Below are positions 12,316 through 24,600 of a DNA stretch of 64,000 bases, piece after piece. The position numbers and the translations under genes are program-made. The DNA comes from Anisus vortex (taxonomy: Eukaryota > Mollusca > Gastropoda > Planorbidae), in NCBI GenBank assembly GCA_949126835.1, contig OX421498.1, positions 32,540,000 through 32,603,999 of the forward strand. The letters run 5' to 3'. Numbering within the stretch: the stretch's first letter is position 1; every line of letters begins with the position of its first letter. A model generated the notes under the pieces. The model worked only from the letters and a program-made list of their open reading frames with translations, did not search any database and was not told where the DNA came from.

Positions 12316-12470
12316 AATATAACTAATATCATTTTATACGCTGGTTTTTATGTTTAAAATAGAATATAACTAACATCATTTTATACGCTGGTTTTTATGT
12401 TTAAAATAGAATATAACTAACATCATTTTATGCGCTGGTTTTTATGTTTCAAATAGAATAGAGGTTGAAA
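12316..12470. repeat. 47-bp tandem repeat interrupted by a hAT element
   Basis: Units contain CATCATTTTATACGCTGGTT and end in AAAATAG. Three copies lie here and one at 9547-9603, on the other side of the 2.7-kb hAT, so the array predates the insertion. Confidence 0.9.
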
Positions 12471-13319
12471 GGTTTTAATACACTTTTTTTTTAACTTGTT
12501 TAACAGATGTCACGCTGGCTATAACTCTTATAGGCGTAGCCACAAGGGGGTGGGGGCATCGAGACACCTTGCTACCCCCCCCCCCCCCGCAAACACACAC
12601 ACACACAACAATATCTCTTTTTGTTTACTATTATCGTTTTCATATAAAAATCTTATTTCTTAATCTAATTTTTAAATTTCACTATTACTATTTGGATACA
12701 TTGTTTGCTGTTCAGTAGTTTAGTGGGAAATAGTGCACCAGTTGAAAATTTGCCTACCATAATCACCATTCGTTAACTCTTCTACACTTGCATTATTGCC
12801 CCCCCTCCCCTTTCGAACTTTATGCTAGTTGCCTTTTCAGTCCCTCTACTACTCCTACCTTGCACAATTTGCGCCCCCCCCCCCCCCCCAACCTGCATAC
12901 GCCCATGGTAATTATACATTTTAACTTTACCTCATTCAGTTTTTGTCCAGAAAATTTGAAATTAATACATTGAAATTATGAAATATATATATTTAATTGA
13001 ACTAATTTTAACGTTTCAACTATTAGTAGTTAGCAAAATATATTAATTTCATCATCAATCCCATGACCGTTGTGGTCATTGGGGGAGGGGGAGGGGGGAG
13101 CAAATGAACACTTCAGCAGTCAACTCACGTTTGCCGATCTTGAGCGGTTGTCAATAGTTGAGTCAACTGCAGCCCTGTCCACAATCCTTGACATTTTCGA
13201 ACCAGCATCTCCGCTGACGGCATCTCCTACGCCCACCTACCACCGTGCCCTGGAGGATTGTTTTTGACAGGCTATTGTGCCGCAACACATGACCTAACTG
13301 TTTATTATTAAATTATATA
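12471..13319. other. Intergenic, low-complexity tracts
   Basis: Contains poly-C and CA runs (12570-12605, 12870-12890) and a G-rich run near 13080. The ORFs in it have no recognisable domain. No gene seen. Confidence 0.5.
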
Positions 13320-13400
13320 TTAACCCTTCCCGTACCGACCTACTTCTATCTATGCTTCCTTCAGTTCCGCTATATACGCGCCCGGGACTGTAAGGGTTAA
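13320..13400. mobile_element. 81-bp TTAA-flanked MITE, copy 1
   Basis: Starts TTAACCCTTCCCG and ends CCCGGGACTGTAAGGGTTAA: imperfect terminal inverted repeats bounded by TTAA, as in piggyBac-type elements. A second copy of the same length at 16878-16958 differs at only two positions that I can see. Confidence 0.8.
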
Positions 13401-13683
13401 TATATCAGAATATACCTCCTATTGCCCTCATACCTTGGACTCTCCCCCCCCCTCCTCCCGGGGGCACACATATACACGCATATATTGCCTTTTGTTTTTA
13501 TTTCGTTCAGATCGGAATATAGAGGGTTGGCCACCGCTGGAGGCCACAACGTCGGCACTCCAAATAATCTATGATTAAATTGTTACATGGGTGAATGAGT
13601 GTGTTTCATACAAGCGAACGACTAATTGCCATTTTTTTTTACTGTATTAAATTTGTTATAAAAAGTAACATTGTTGTTGTCAT

Positions 13684-13851
13684 TATTTCTTGACCCCCAC
13701 CCAAGCTCATGTCAACAATTGTCAAACTTCCCCCTTGTCTAGTTTGTTGGCATCATTAATGGACGACCCCTAACCTCTAATTGAGTCAGTAACCTCTATT
13801 TGAATAGCATTGGTCTCTAGTTGAGTCAGTAGACTTAGTAAATAACTTACA
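13684..13851. repeat. Source copy of a 165-bp direct duplication
   Basis: The sequence from ATTTCTTGACCCCCACCC to AGTAAATAACTTA recurs essentially unchanged at 14967-15131. Here it is continuous with its neighbours, so this is probably the original. Confidence 0.85.
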
Positions 13852-13959
13852 AACATAAGCCAAAATTTAAAAAATAAATCAAACGTATCGGCCTCCTTAT
13901 TAAATTCACATTGATTGTTCTTGTTCCTATGCTATATAATAGTTTAGGATTTGTATTAT

Positions 13960-14065
13960 ACTGTGGTATAATGGCATAGAGTCGAACTAAGACGGATGAG
14001 CGTAGGACGCAGTAATCTTCTATATAGAAGGAGCGTCTGTAATGTATAAGATAAGATAAGACAGT
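13960..14065 (+). mobile_element. Retroelement tail fragment
   Basis: Contains AGAAGGAGCGTCTGTAATG followed by TATAAGATAAGATAAGA, the tail shared with family-2 SINEs. No SINE head is visible upstream. Confidence 0.55.
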
Positions 14066-14284
14066 TATGAGACATCATATGGCATTTTTAAGTCAATTTG
14101 TAGTGTAAAATATACAGTAGCTTCTTGATATATGGATAAAAAAACGATAGCTTTCCAATCACTGCTTAACATAACATGTTTTTCGTAAAATTATTTATAG
14201 TTTTATAAAATAATATTCTGTATGCTTCATTATTTTTTTTAAAAGATTTTTGAGCTGGTTTCGTAAAATAACAGAATTAATCTT

Positions 14285-14435
14285 TTTGGCTTTCATGTAG
14301 GGCTCTGGTCTGATTCACCAGTTCCGTATCAATCCTAGAGGTTTCCGTCTCCATGCCCACACATAAAGCTTGAGTAAATCCGCTTTTACTTCGTCAAGTC
14401 AATCCATTTTAGTCTTGGTCTGCCTTAAAGAACTC
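14285..14435 (-). mobile_element. LINE reverse-transcriptase C-terminal scrap
   Basis: Read on the minus strand with one frameshift: GRPRLKWID, then VKADLLKLYVWAWRRKPLGL, resembling the GRPRLRWLD...ADL...WRRKA end of LINE ORF2 proteins such as the one at 42872-43175. Short and decayed. Confidence 0.4.
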
Positions 14436-14878
14436 CTTCCCTAAATAATTAAATTGTGTGGTAGCCTACACAATCTTAGATCCCCTATCTTCAGCATTGC
14501 TAAAAGCTGGCCTGCTCAACCCAGTCTGACTTTTTTTGTATCTATGTAAAATAGCAGATAGCCTACTGTAGTAAATTAGCAGATATTAGAAATATTTTTT
14601 TAACAAATTATATTATTTTTCTACAAATAATAGATCTATATAGCCTACCTAGTTTTGCACACATTTTTGTTAATTTAAATAACAGCTTTAAGCTCAAAGC
14701 TATGCTAAGGCTTTAATTACTGCGTATGCTAACTGCAACAGCTGAGAACACATTTTCTATGAAACATAAGTAAGTTCACCGAACTTGCTTTTGGACGCGA
14801 TACACACATATAAGCTTAAAGGGGTATTTATATGGTCAAGTGATCGTAATGTTGTATCCAAATTCACTAAACCAGAGC

Positions 14879-15218
14879 AAGACACTGGCTCTATACTCTA
14901 AGCCTTTTCAATATAATGTTTTGATACGTTTATTATTTTTCGACTGCCTTTGCGTAGGAGGTAGGTATTTCTTGACCCCCACCCAAGCTCATGTCAACAA
15001 TTGTCAAACTTCCCCCTTGTCTAGTTTGTTGGCATCATTAATGGACGACCCCTAACCTCTAATTGAGTCAGTAACCTCTATTTGAATAGCATTGGTCTCT
15101 AGTTGAGTCAGTAGACTTAGTAAATAACTTAAGACACTGGCTCTATACTCTAAGCCTTTTCAATATAATGTTTTGATACGTTTATTATTTTTCGACTGCC
15201 TTTGCGTAGGAGGTAGGG
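14879..15218. repeat. Templated 165-bp insertion inside an 87-bp duplication
   Basis: An 87-bp block (AAGACACTGGCTCTATACTC to GGAGGTAGG) occurs at 14879-14965 and again at about 15131-15217. Between the copies sits a duplicate of 13684-13851. This looks like repair with a copied patch rather than transposition. Confidence 0.85.
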
Positions 15219-15322
15219 TTGCCATCCGTCCCGATATTTCACCGTTATGACGTTTCTTGACCCGAAATGACCCAATTTTGTCCCGATTTTGTAAAATCCT
15301 GTTAAGAGCTTGGTTCAAGTAC

Positions 15323-15465
15323 CGGCTGGCCCTGTGGTTAGTTCACCGGACTGTCAACCGACACGTCACGGGTTCTTTCCCTGCCGCCGACCGATCCCTG
15401 CCGCCATGCAGGAGTTTTTGACCTATTGGATGTAATTATTATCTTCTATAGAAGGTACGTATGTA
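15323..15465 (+). mobile_element. tRNA-derived SINE, family 2
   Basis: Head GGCTGGCCCTGTGGTTAG (box A region) and GGGTTCTTTCCC (box B region), then the family body CATGCAGGAGTTTTTGACC and a degraded AGAAGGTACGTATGTA tail. Related copies at 21213-21391, 30243-30500 and 56800-56976. Confidence 0.75.
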
Positions 15466-15469
15466 AAAC

Positions 15470-15931
15470 CATAGACTATAATATACATGGACCGCTTGCT
15501 TTAGTTTTTTATGCTATTATCTTCTTTTTTTTTTTTGCAATTCCCGATTCTAAATGAAGTAATTGTTATACAAGTTCCGTTTTATTAAATCGCATTTTTT
15601 TCGACTTTAAATGAATACTTGTAGGCCTATTAATCCTATTATCATTGACTATAATAAGATGGACTGCCTGCTCTATTTTTTAGAGCTTATGATCTTTTTC
15701 CGTGCGCACACAACACTGATCTATAAATGTTTCCGCTCTGTACAACTTCGATTTTAATTTTTCATTGAGAAAATTATAGCGATTAAATAAAACGGAACTT
15801 ATATATCAATAAGTTTATTTCCTGTATAGCAATTACGTTATTTAGAATCGGGAATTCCGAACATCAGTGTTTCCAGTCATCATATAGCAGCAATACTAAA
15901 GCAGGCGGTCCATGTATATTATAGTCTATGG
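15470..15931. mobile_element. Long-inverted-repeat MITE
   Basis: The left arm CCATAGACTATAATATACAT continues to GGACCGCTTGCTTTAGT; the right arm (about 15893-15929) is its reverse complement with one or two changes. A second inner pair (GATTCTAAATGAAGTAATTG near 15547 against 15825-15860) extends the pairing. No ORF. Superfamily not assigned; I could not fix a target duplication. Confidence 0.65.
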
Positions 15932-16877
15932 CAAAACTTATAAGGAAAATACTGAAGTAACGCCATCTGTTAGCGCAACGTGTAAATACAGCCTCAGTTA
16001 GTTGAAAGAAATCGACTGCTATGGACCGTGGAATCAATCTTACAGTGCCAGTTTAACTACAAGCTGACTAGCAAGGACGCTGAAAGAAATCTTGCGAAAA
16101 ATATGGTGTACCAACTACTTCTGACGCAACAAGTTTTTTGTAATTGTGTTTTAAATAAAAACTAATTATATTAAATACATTTTTTACTTTATTTCTACAC
16201 CCCCATCTCAGAGTGTCCCGACGAGGTCCCAGTTAGATATGGCAACCCTAGTAGGAGGTCCATAATTGGTGTCGTTTGTTATACAGTGGTACTTCTGGTT
16301 TTTGTGTGTCTAAGTCTAAGGTTACGAAAAAAGTCTGACAGATAAGAAGGTTTAACGTTGGGGACAAACGATCGCTTACAGTACAAATGAAAACCTCGCA
16401 GTACTTAGCGATAGCCTAGTAGGCCTATGCACGGGTGGGCAACCTCGACTTCATTGACCTTACTACACAACAGTAACAGATTTCCTAGCTGTGGCACTCT
16501 GTTCAGTTTATCTCTTTCATTATTGTCCTTGTTAATCTCATCAATTATGAGTTAGCAGTAGTGGTGCTGTTATGAAGCACACATCTATAATAGTGGCGTT
16601 AAATTAAACAAAATAATTATGTAATATGTAAATGGCGTTCGTGAGTGTGACATCGCTAATCAGTACAGCATGGGTACACCATCACAAAGAACAAAGAGTT
16701 ACTCTAATCAGTCGAAGTGGTTAAATGCGTAACTAATCTGCAGAAACAAAGACCTCAAATTTTAGAGACAGTTAAAAATCTTCTCTTAATCTGGATCAAT
16801 GAAAATCAACTTTTTTTTTTATTTGGATGTTTTCTTTCTCTTTATTTAACACGTTTTGTCAGGTAAACGAAAGGATG

Positions 16878-16958
16878 TTAACCCTTCCCGTACCGACCTA
16901 CTTCTATCTATGCTGCCTTCAGTTCGGCTATATACGCGCCCGGGACTGTAAGGGTTAA
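16878..16958. mobile_element. 81-bp TTAA-flanked MITE, copy 2
   Basis: Same 81-bp length and ends as 13320-13400, bounded by TTAA on both sides. By eye, 79 of 81 positions match. Confidence 0.8.
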
Positions 16959-18539
16959 ACAAAGAAAGATTTTTTTTCATCTTGAAATGGATTGAGTTTA
17001 TTGCATTGATTTCAATGTTTCAGGTTACGAACATTTCAGGCTACGAACCGAGTTCGGGAACGAATTAAGTTCGTAACCCGAGGTACCACCATACTATATA
17101 TATCACCAATCATCTGCAATAGTGTCCGAACGAAGATCTCACAGCGTCACAGTTAAAATTGCTCTTAGGCAACTGAAGAGAATATTTAATGAAAATATCA
17201 AATTATAAGGCTACTGTTTTTTTTTTTTTTTCAAAATCTCAACAACAGATGTTTGTGCTCACTATAAGCTTATGAAGTAGGCCTACACAAGGAAAACAAA
17301 ACAAAAACACCGTAACCATTCTCACTATATAGATCAGATGTAGATATTCTATAATGTTACATAATTTTATAAAATTTTATACACTTCCATAGTTTAACCG
17401 AAATTAACGTTTTTCAAATTGTATTTTCTTGACCCAGTTATTTTTCATACTTTGATTTCGTGACCCACTAAAACTCTTATCTATGTAACAAAAAGGAATT
17501 TCCTCCACAGAATATACGCATATAGACCTTTTTGTTTAAAAATCTAGTGACGTCTGCATTCGAGGAATGAAAATATATTTTGGGTGTATAGCTGATTAGC
17601 TTTCTAAATGTTTAGCTTTCCCCTTCTTTATGCGATCCAGTATGCCTATATTTGCTATTATGGCTTTTAGCGGGTCGTAAACCAGCATTTGAGAAACCCT
17701 GGCCAAAATCTTATCCAACAAGTGTAAAAAATAATAAAAATACAAACAAAAACATTGTTTTGTTACAATTTGAGAAATATAATTAGAATACAACTACTAA
17801 AAAAGCAATATATTCGGAAACAAATCAAGTTTTTCAAATGTGTGCATCTACTAATATGACTTGCCAGTAAGGCTGACGTTAATGAGAAAACCAGGTGTAT
17901 GAGAAGTGGTGAGCAGACGATCCAGCAGACGATCGATAAGGATAAATACTATAAAGCTGAATACAGGACACGCTATAACGGCGTAACAGTCGGCGTAATG
18001 TTAACTTATGCGGTTTTAAACGGTATATAGATCTATTAAGTTCTATTAATTTTGATGGTGAATAACATAAGCAATAAATAGAAAATGAAGATGTATACTT
18101 ACTACTCTACTTAGTGTGATAATAAATGATGAGGTAGACCTATTTTTGTTTTAATGATTACACAGTTGTTGGCTGTGCTATAGAAATAATTTGTGTTAGT
18201 GTTTATGGCAGAGATTTAGAAAATGTAGTGCTATATTGACTACACGATGTGTTATGATGTGTTTAGATACGGTGATCTATACATTTGGTATTATGATGAT
18301 GCTGTGGTCTATCTGCGCACAGATTGCCATCCTAAAAATCTCGGGTTCAAATCCATGTAAAAAATACCAGGTGTTTTTTGTTTACCTGGGTCTGAATGGG
18401 GTCATTGAATCTACTCATCTCTGATCGATTCCTGATATGAGTTTGGGAAAGTAAAGGCCACATAGTCCCATTGTATGTTTTGGCAACAGAAACTGTATTG
18501 TATGAAAGGGATACTTTTATTAAAATAAATGTGTTTTGT

Positions 18540-18810
18540 ATCGAGCTTGAGTATGTGGTGTTGTAGTACGAATATGTGGTATTGTTGAACGAGTTTATGG
18601 TGTTGTAGTCGAATATGTTTTGTTGTTGTACGAGTATATTATGGTGTTGTGGTACGAATATGTGGTATTTTTGTACGAGATTATGCTGTTGTAGTCGAAT
18701 ATGTTTTGTTGTTGTACGAGTATATTATGGTGTTGTGGTACGAATATGTGGTGTTTTTGTACGAGTTTATGGTGTTGTAGTACGAATATGTGGTGTTTAA
18801 AAGTTTGTTG
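18540..18810. repeat. GTTGT-rich minisatellite, ~86-bp period
   Basis: Built from short words such as GTTGTAGTACGAATATGTGG, organised into an ~86-bp higher unit seen about twice (from 18603 and 18689). Cysteine-rich ORFs in it are by-products. Confidence 0.8.
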
Positions 18811-20317
18811 TTGTATGACTAGATATAATTTATACTACATACGTTTTTGTCTTTCTGTCACACATAAAATGGCTGCGTGCGAGTAAAATACCCTCTAACA
18901 CCATCCATTTGTTTTTAAATATTTAGTTTTCAATGCCTGGATCTTACCCCATTGCCTTCCCAATCTACAACCTTTGGGTGTGATCAGTCTAGGTTACCAG
19001 AACCATGCCTGGGGCTGTCAAGTTAAGAAAGTATGCTTTTATTGCAATATCGAGCATCCCAGAAATAGCACACACACAAAAAAATAATAAAAAAAAATTA
19101 ACAAAACAATTTAAGATTTGCCATGCTATGTTCAAGATAGAGAGCTAATCGTCTCCGGTGGACACGCCCACACAAACACATAGGACTACCAACTTGCTTA
19201 CGTACCACGCATTCTCGTTGCTTTTCGTTGGTTTGTTTGTGTGTGTGTGTGTGCTTTTATTAGAGAGTTATCTGTGTCAAACACGCAGTGAAAAAAAATG
19301 ACGACAATCCAGATTCTTCTTGTATTGATTTAGGCCTATCGTATTTTGTTTTCTATCTAACTGCTTAGGGATGCACGATTTCCCCCACTCTCCCTCCCCG
19401 CCTCTCCCATTTCATCTCTGTCCATTCAGTCTCCTCAAGTTAATTCAACTATAATTTGTGAACCAATTAGAATCGAGAATTGATAGAAACATTTTGTGTT
19501 ACATCGTCGAATTCCATGTATACCACTATTATATAGCTCAGTGCATGTGTACGTAGTGAGTTTTGTAGGACAATAATAATTTGGATAAAAAGCAGAACGA
19601 AAATTACTTTTTTCTTTGAAGAGTTCAAAGGGAATTTCGGTAATCCTAAAATAGACTTCCCACATTTTAGAATTTAATTTAAACATTTGTATGATTAGAG
19701 GCGTTCTTATTCGCTTAAAAAGGTAATACATGCATTTAAAGGCTTGATTTTAGGCATTGGGCGACTTAGATGCTGTAATAGGCCTATTGTATAACTTATC
19801 TAGTAGAATGTAGACGCCCTAGTAAAAATAGCCCAGCCTACACCTAGCTACTAACTACTACCTACAGCTACACACTAGTGTCACTAGTCTAGCTAGAACT
19901 AGAAAAGTAGAAGTCAACATTTCAACATCATTTTATTATTCAAATTCAATTCTTAATTCATGCTCAACATACTGAAGTTGAACGTGCAATACATAAAATG
20001 ATAAAGAAGCATGTTACATGCATACTATTAACATTAGGCTACCTAATTGACCATGAATGATGACCATAGACTCATAGACTATGGCATAGAGATACAGAAA
20101 GCCTACCAATTTTTTTTATCAATTATTTTATTACTTTTACTGTACTTTTACAATAAAAAATTAGAATTATAGGCCTACTCATAATACTGAATACTGTAGC
20201 TGTACCCTGTATGAACCGGGCTTAATAATTCTTTATAATCAAAATAGTAATTAGGCCATTATATTGAGCCTCTCCATATTTTCATATAAATTATAACCTA
20301 AATAGTACTAAATACTT

Positions 20318-20544
20318 TTATGGTAAAGGGGCACAGTACCAATGGTCCTGGGTTCAAACCTTGTGCAGGTAAGGATTTTTTCCCGGGTCTGGAGGGTGTC
20401 CCGAGTCTACCCAGCTCTGATGGGTACCTGACCTTAATTGGGGTAAAGGTGGCTGTGCATAGTGCATAGTATGCCATGGCCACGGAAACTGGTGATTCCT
20501 GCTTCACCGGACCTATGGATCAATTTGGTCCGACGGAATACTTT
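20318..20544 (+). mobile_element. tRNA-derived SINE, family 1
   Basis: Box-B-like GGGTTCAAACCTTG near 20350, body with TCTACCCAGCTCTGATGGGT, 3' end at GATCAATTTGGTCCGACGG. Confidence 0.8.
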
Positions 20545-20734
20545 TAGTTATGACTTATGGTATTTATAAATTTTAAATAGTATTATTAACTTATATGTCA
20601 GATATTTTATTTATTTTAATATTAATTTTAGTTGCTTTGTGTGTGTGTGTGTTTGTTTTAATTTACTATAGTAATATAGACTACATATAGTCTAGACATG
20701 CTAATCATACTTGTTTAGTAAGTAGTAAAAGTAA

Positions 20735-20990
20735 AGGAAAAAGTAGCCTGCTCCCTTCAGACCACACTGGTCCACAGCACCATTGGTGAACCAGCATTAA
20801 CTAGTTTTTGTGGTCACTGCATACTACTAAATAGGCCCACTAGGCTTGCTGGGGTATTGCATGACCCCCTTCTTCATTCAGGTACTCAACAGAGCTTGGC
20901 AGTCAAAGAGACATCCTCCAGTCCTGAGAATATAATCCTTATCTTGGTGGATTAAAACCCAGGATCATTGGAAAGGCAATTACTACATAG
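20735..20990 (-). mobile_element. Diverged SINE, family 1
   Basis: Minus-strand copy with many substitutions; family landmarks include GGTACTCAACAGAGCTTGGCA and a degraded head near 20940-20985. Confidence 0.6.
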
Positions 20991-21045
20991 TTTGTTGAAA
21001 CCAACTGTTACAAAACAAATGTAGTCTATTAAATACTAAAAGTAA

Positions 21046-21480
21046 AGTACCCTTCGGACCAAACTGATCATAGGGCTGGTGAAGCAGCGTTCATCAGTTT
21101 CTGTGACATACTAGGGGATGTGTGGCCAGCACAATGTCCAGGGGCCATTACTTTAGCTCAACTAATGTCAGGTACCCATCAGAGCTGGGTAGACTCAGGG
21201 ATACCCTCAAAGCCGGCTGGTTCAGCGGTTAGATCACCGGACTGTCAACCAAAAACCAACTGACAGGTCGCAGGTTCTAGCCCTGCCACCGGCGGATCCC
21301 TGTCGCCCTGCAGGAGTTTTGGGCCTAGTGGACGTAATAATCTTCTACCTAGAAGGAACGTCTGTAAACTTATAAGAAGATAAGATAAATCCTGGGATAA
21401 AAATCCTAGCTTTCACCAGGATATGAACCTAGGACTTTCGGATCGCCAGTCGCGTGTGCTGCCGCTCTTCTACCGTGCCC
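21046..21480 (-). mobile_element. SINE family 1 interrupted by SINE family 2
   Basis: Landmarks run from TTCGGACCAAACTGATCAT to the tRNA-like head near 21410-21475 (CACCAGGATATGAACCTAGG). A family-2 SINE in the opposite orientation sits at 21213-21391. It lies just upstream of MYG1. Confidence 0.8.
21213..21391 (+). mobile_element. tRNA-derived SINE, family 2
   Basis: Best copy of the family: head GCCGGCTGGTTCAGCGGTTA, box-B-like GGTTCTAGCCC, body CCCTGCAGGAGTTTTGGGCC, and tail AGAAGGAACGTCTGTAAAC with AAGATAAGATAA. Confidence 0.85.
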
Positions 21481-21628
21481 CATAATAAATGCTGGGTCTA
21501 GTATTAATAACTGATTTTGCTTAAAAAAATGTTTTATTCTCATTGACAGGTACATTTTAATTCCACTAAAGACATCACAAGTAGCTTGTGTTTCCTCCCC
21601 TAGACTTATTTCCTTCTTCACATTAAAC

Positions 21629-24600
21629 ATGACTGGAACAGATAAAGTACCTGCCAAAAAACAACACCTCATGAAGAAAATCGGAACACATAATGGAAAG
21701 TTTCACTGTGACGAAGCACTTGCATGCTTTATGTTGAAGCTTTTAGATGAATATGAAGATGCAGAAATCATACGGTAATTCTATTCATGTAACATTTGAT
21801 AAAATAAAGTTAACATAAAAGTTTTCTTTTACTGTTACTTCTCTGTTGCTTACTGTAATGAAATCTGTAAGAAAGTCATGCCTTTTGTTATCAGAAAATT
21901 TATATAATCATTGGCTCCATAGTCTCGAAAGACGATTAGATTTGCGCTCCTGTGATTTGGCCAGCCCTGCAAAATTGACTGTGTCTGTGGAGACCTATCC
22001 TTGAGAGACAGGCTCTATCGCATCTCTGGCACTTGAAAGCTGGACCGTTGGAGATTGTTAGGGGCAGCCTACTTTTCTTCGCTGCTCGTTTAGCCTCCGC
22101 CATAAGGCGAAGTTTGCCCTCTGCCGCATTTATACCGGTGTGTAAGGTTTCTCTCCAATTATTTCTGTGCTGAGCAAGGTTCTCCCAGTTTCCGACCTCT
22201 ACATCTATAGCCTTTAGATCACGTTTGCAGACGTCGTTGAACCTGAGTTGGGGGCGGCCGGTAGCTCTCTTGCCTTCCGCGAGCTCAGCATATGGCTGGT
22301 CTTTTGGGATTCGCCCATCCTACATCCTGGAAACATGGCCAAGCCACAGAAGACGTCGTTGTTGAAGGAGAGTGATCATGCTAGGCATGTTAGCCTATAA
22401 TGAAATCTATAAGAAAGTCATGCCTTTTGTTATCAGAAAATAATACGTGTAAGATAAGATTGCAGTTTGTGTTTTTGTTTCAGTCATATTTAAATTACTT
22501 TGAACAGCCCAGGCTTAATTATTTTTTACTTGTTTACCTACATCTTCATCAGATCAAAAATCATAAAACAAATACTCTGATCTAAACAGATGGTCAATAT
22601 TTAACTAGAAATGTGTGTGTAGAAAACATTTTAGCACAGTTTTCATTCAGTTAAAAAAAGTAAAGTAAAGCACCTGTCATACATACCAAATTGATGCATA
22701 TAGGGCTGGTGAAGCAGCGTTCACTACTTTCTATAGGGAGTTGTGTGGCCAGCTCAATACCAAGCCATCTTTACTTTAGCCCAACTAATGTAAGGTAATC
22801 GAGAGAGCTTGGTAGACTCAGAGACATACAGTCTTCAGCAGGATTTGAACCGAGAACCTTTGATATTCCAGCTGAACGCACTGCCTCTCCACCACCATGG
22901 CCCCTTTTCATTCAGATACCAGATGTGTATGTACCGGTACCTTGACTAGCCAATGTGCTATATCAAAAAATATAAAAAGTTTATTGGTCAGTTTGAGCTC
23001 ATCTCAAGACATGCTAACTAGTTAAGTCACTTCCCCATCCTTGCATCAATATCATTGTCCTTAAAACCTGTCCAGTTTCTTGTTAATCTGTGCTATTGTT
23101 CGGATTGCCAGCCTCACCCCTTAACAAAAAAGGTGCAAATAAAGGAAAGATTAAAAGATGTAAACGGCATATCGCATGATGACTTTTGTTAGAGAAGATT
23201 AATATGAGAAATCATTGAAATGTTTATAAGTAAGATATATACTAATATGATATGTACTCAAAAATTTTGTGATCGGATATATTCATGAAGTGATATATTC
23301 ATGAAGTGATATTATACTGTCATATTTCTTATATTATTTAGTCATAAAGGCTAATGTAAAAATTTTTTTTTTAAATGCTATTGTTCTATCAAAGCACACG
23401 AGATCCAGCCTTATTGGACACCTGTGATATTGTGGTGGATGTTGGTGGAGTTTATGATCCAAGTAAACATAGATATGATCATCACCAGAGGTAAGTTTTC
23501 AACTCAAAGTTAATAAGTTTATAAGTTCATACTTTTGTTTAGTAAGTACTAAATTGGGTTGGACTTCAGTTAAATTGGATTTTTCCAAATGTAGTAAACC
23601 TTTCTTGTGACATAGTGACAGTTGTGAAATTGAAGCCACTGGGAGAGAGTGCCTCCTGTATAGACACAGGGGTTTAGTATCAGGGGGTTGAATTACAATT
23701 CCAATGATCTTGTGTATTGTGTTCAAATCCCAGTAAAAGGTTTCGATTTTTCTCTATGGTTGGAGGGTGTCCTTAATTCTACTCAGATCTCTCAAATTAA
23801 TTCGGATAGCTCTCTTACTGGCAACATGAGTCACTTGCATGTAGTGGACAAAGGAACTGGTAAACGCTGACTTACTAGCAATATTACTGTAACTATTTAA
23901 AGGTTGTACGTAATGCATTACAGTAATGCTAATTTTTTTCTTAATACTTTCTACTAATATTTACTAAAGAGAAAAGTTTCAAATGTCTAATTATTAATTA
24001 TGTTTCAGGACATTCCAAGAAAGCATGCACAGCCTTTGCCCTGAGAAGAAATGGGTCACTAAATTATCCAGTGCTGGTCTCGTGTATTTTCATTTCGGGG
24101 CTGAGATTATTGGGAAACAGTTGGGGCTTCCAGTGGATGATCGTGTGACAAGGATTGTCTTTGACAAAGTCTATGAGAATTTTATGGAGGAAATCGATGC
24201 CATTGACAATGGCATAAATCAAGCTGATGGTGAATTGAAGTAATATATTATTTAAAATATTAGTAAACAGTCTTTATGAGAAGATAAATGAATCTCTTTT
24301 ATGTTTGAAATAGTTTTTATGTTTGTTATACTCTGAGGCAATAAGGGACCACTATAGAGCTACTAAGTAAAAGTTTCCCTTACAATTTCCTATGGCCACG
24401 GTATACCAGGTGATTATGCATCCTTGACAATGCATAGCTGCTTTCAGTTTCCTCAACTAATGTCACATGACCATCAGGCTCTGTGACCCCCTTTAGGCTA
24501 CATCACCTGCATTTAAACCAAAACAAACATCCTGTCCTGTACCTGCTAAATAGGTTCATTTTAGAAGTAATCTAAGCTTTTACATTATAATTTATAGTGT

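Larger units (their letters stand above)
15214..16250. mobile_element. 1.04-kb hAT element with perfect TSD
   Basis: Ends TAGGGTTGCCATC and ATGGCAACCCTA with perfect 8-bp duplication GTAGGAGG (15206-15213 and 16251-16258). GTCCCGA words lie just inside both ends. No transposase; the interior carries a family-2 SINE (15323-15465) and a long inverted repeat (15470-15931). Confidence 0.9.
16259..20317. other. Gene-free interval
   Basis: Apart from the 81-bp element at 16878-16958, the dispersed repeat at 17130-17340 (related to 2545-2700) and the array at 18540-18810, I find no gene, splice-linked exon or RNA gene. A GT run lies at 19230-19253. Confidence 0.5.

Noticed and set aside
21213..21300. 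Functional tRNA gene
   Set aside because: Box A and box B are present but the sequence runs into a SINE body and does not close an acceptor stem; other tRNA-like heads here belong to SINEs as well.
24025..24243. Separate 72-codon gene
   Set aside because: It is exon 3 of MYG1, extended by reading through its donor site.
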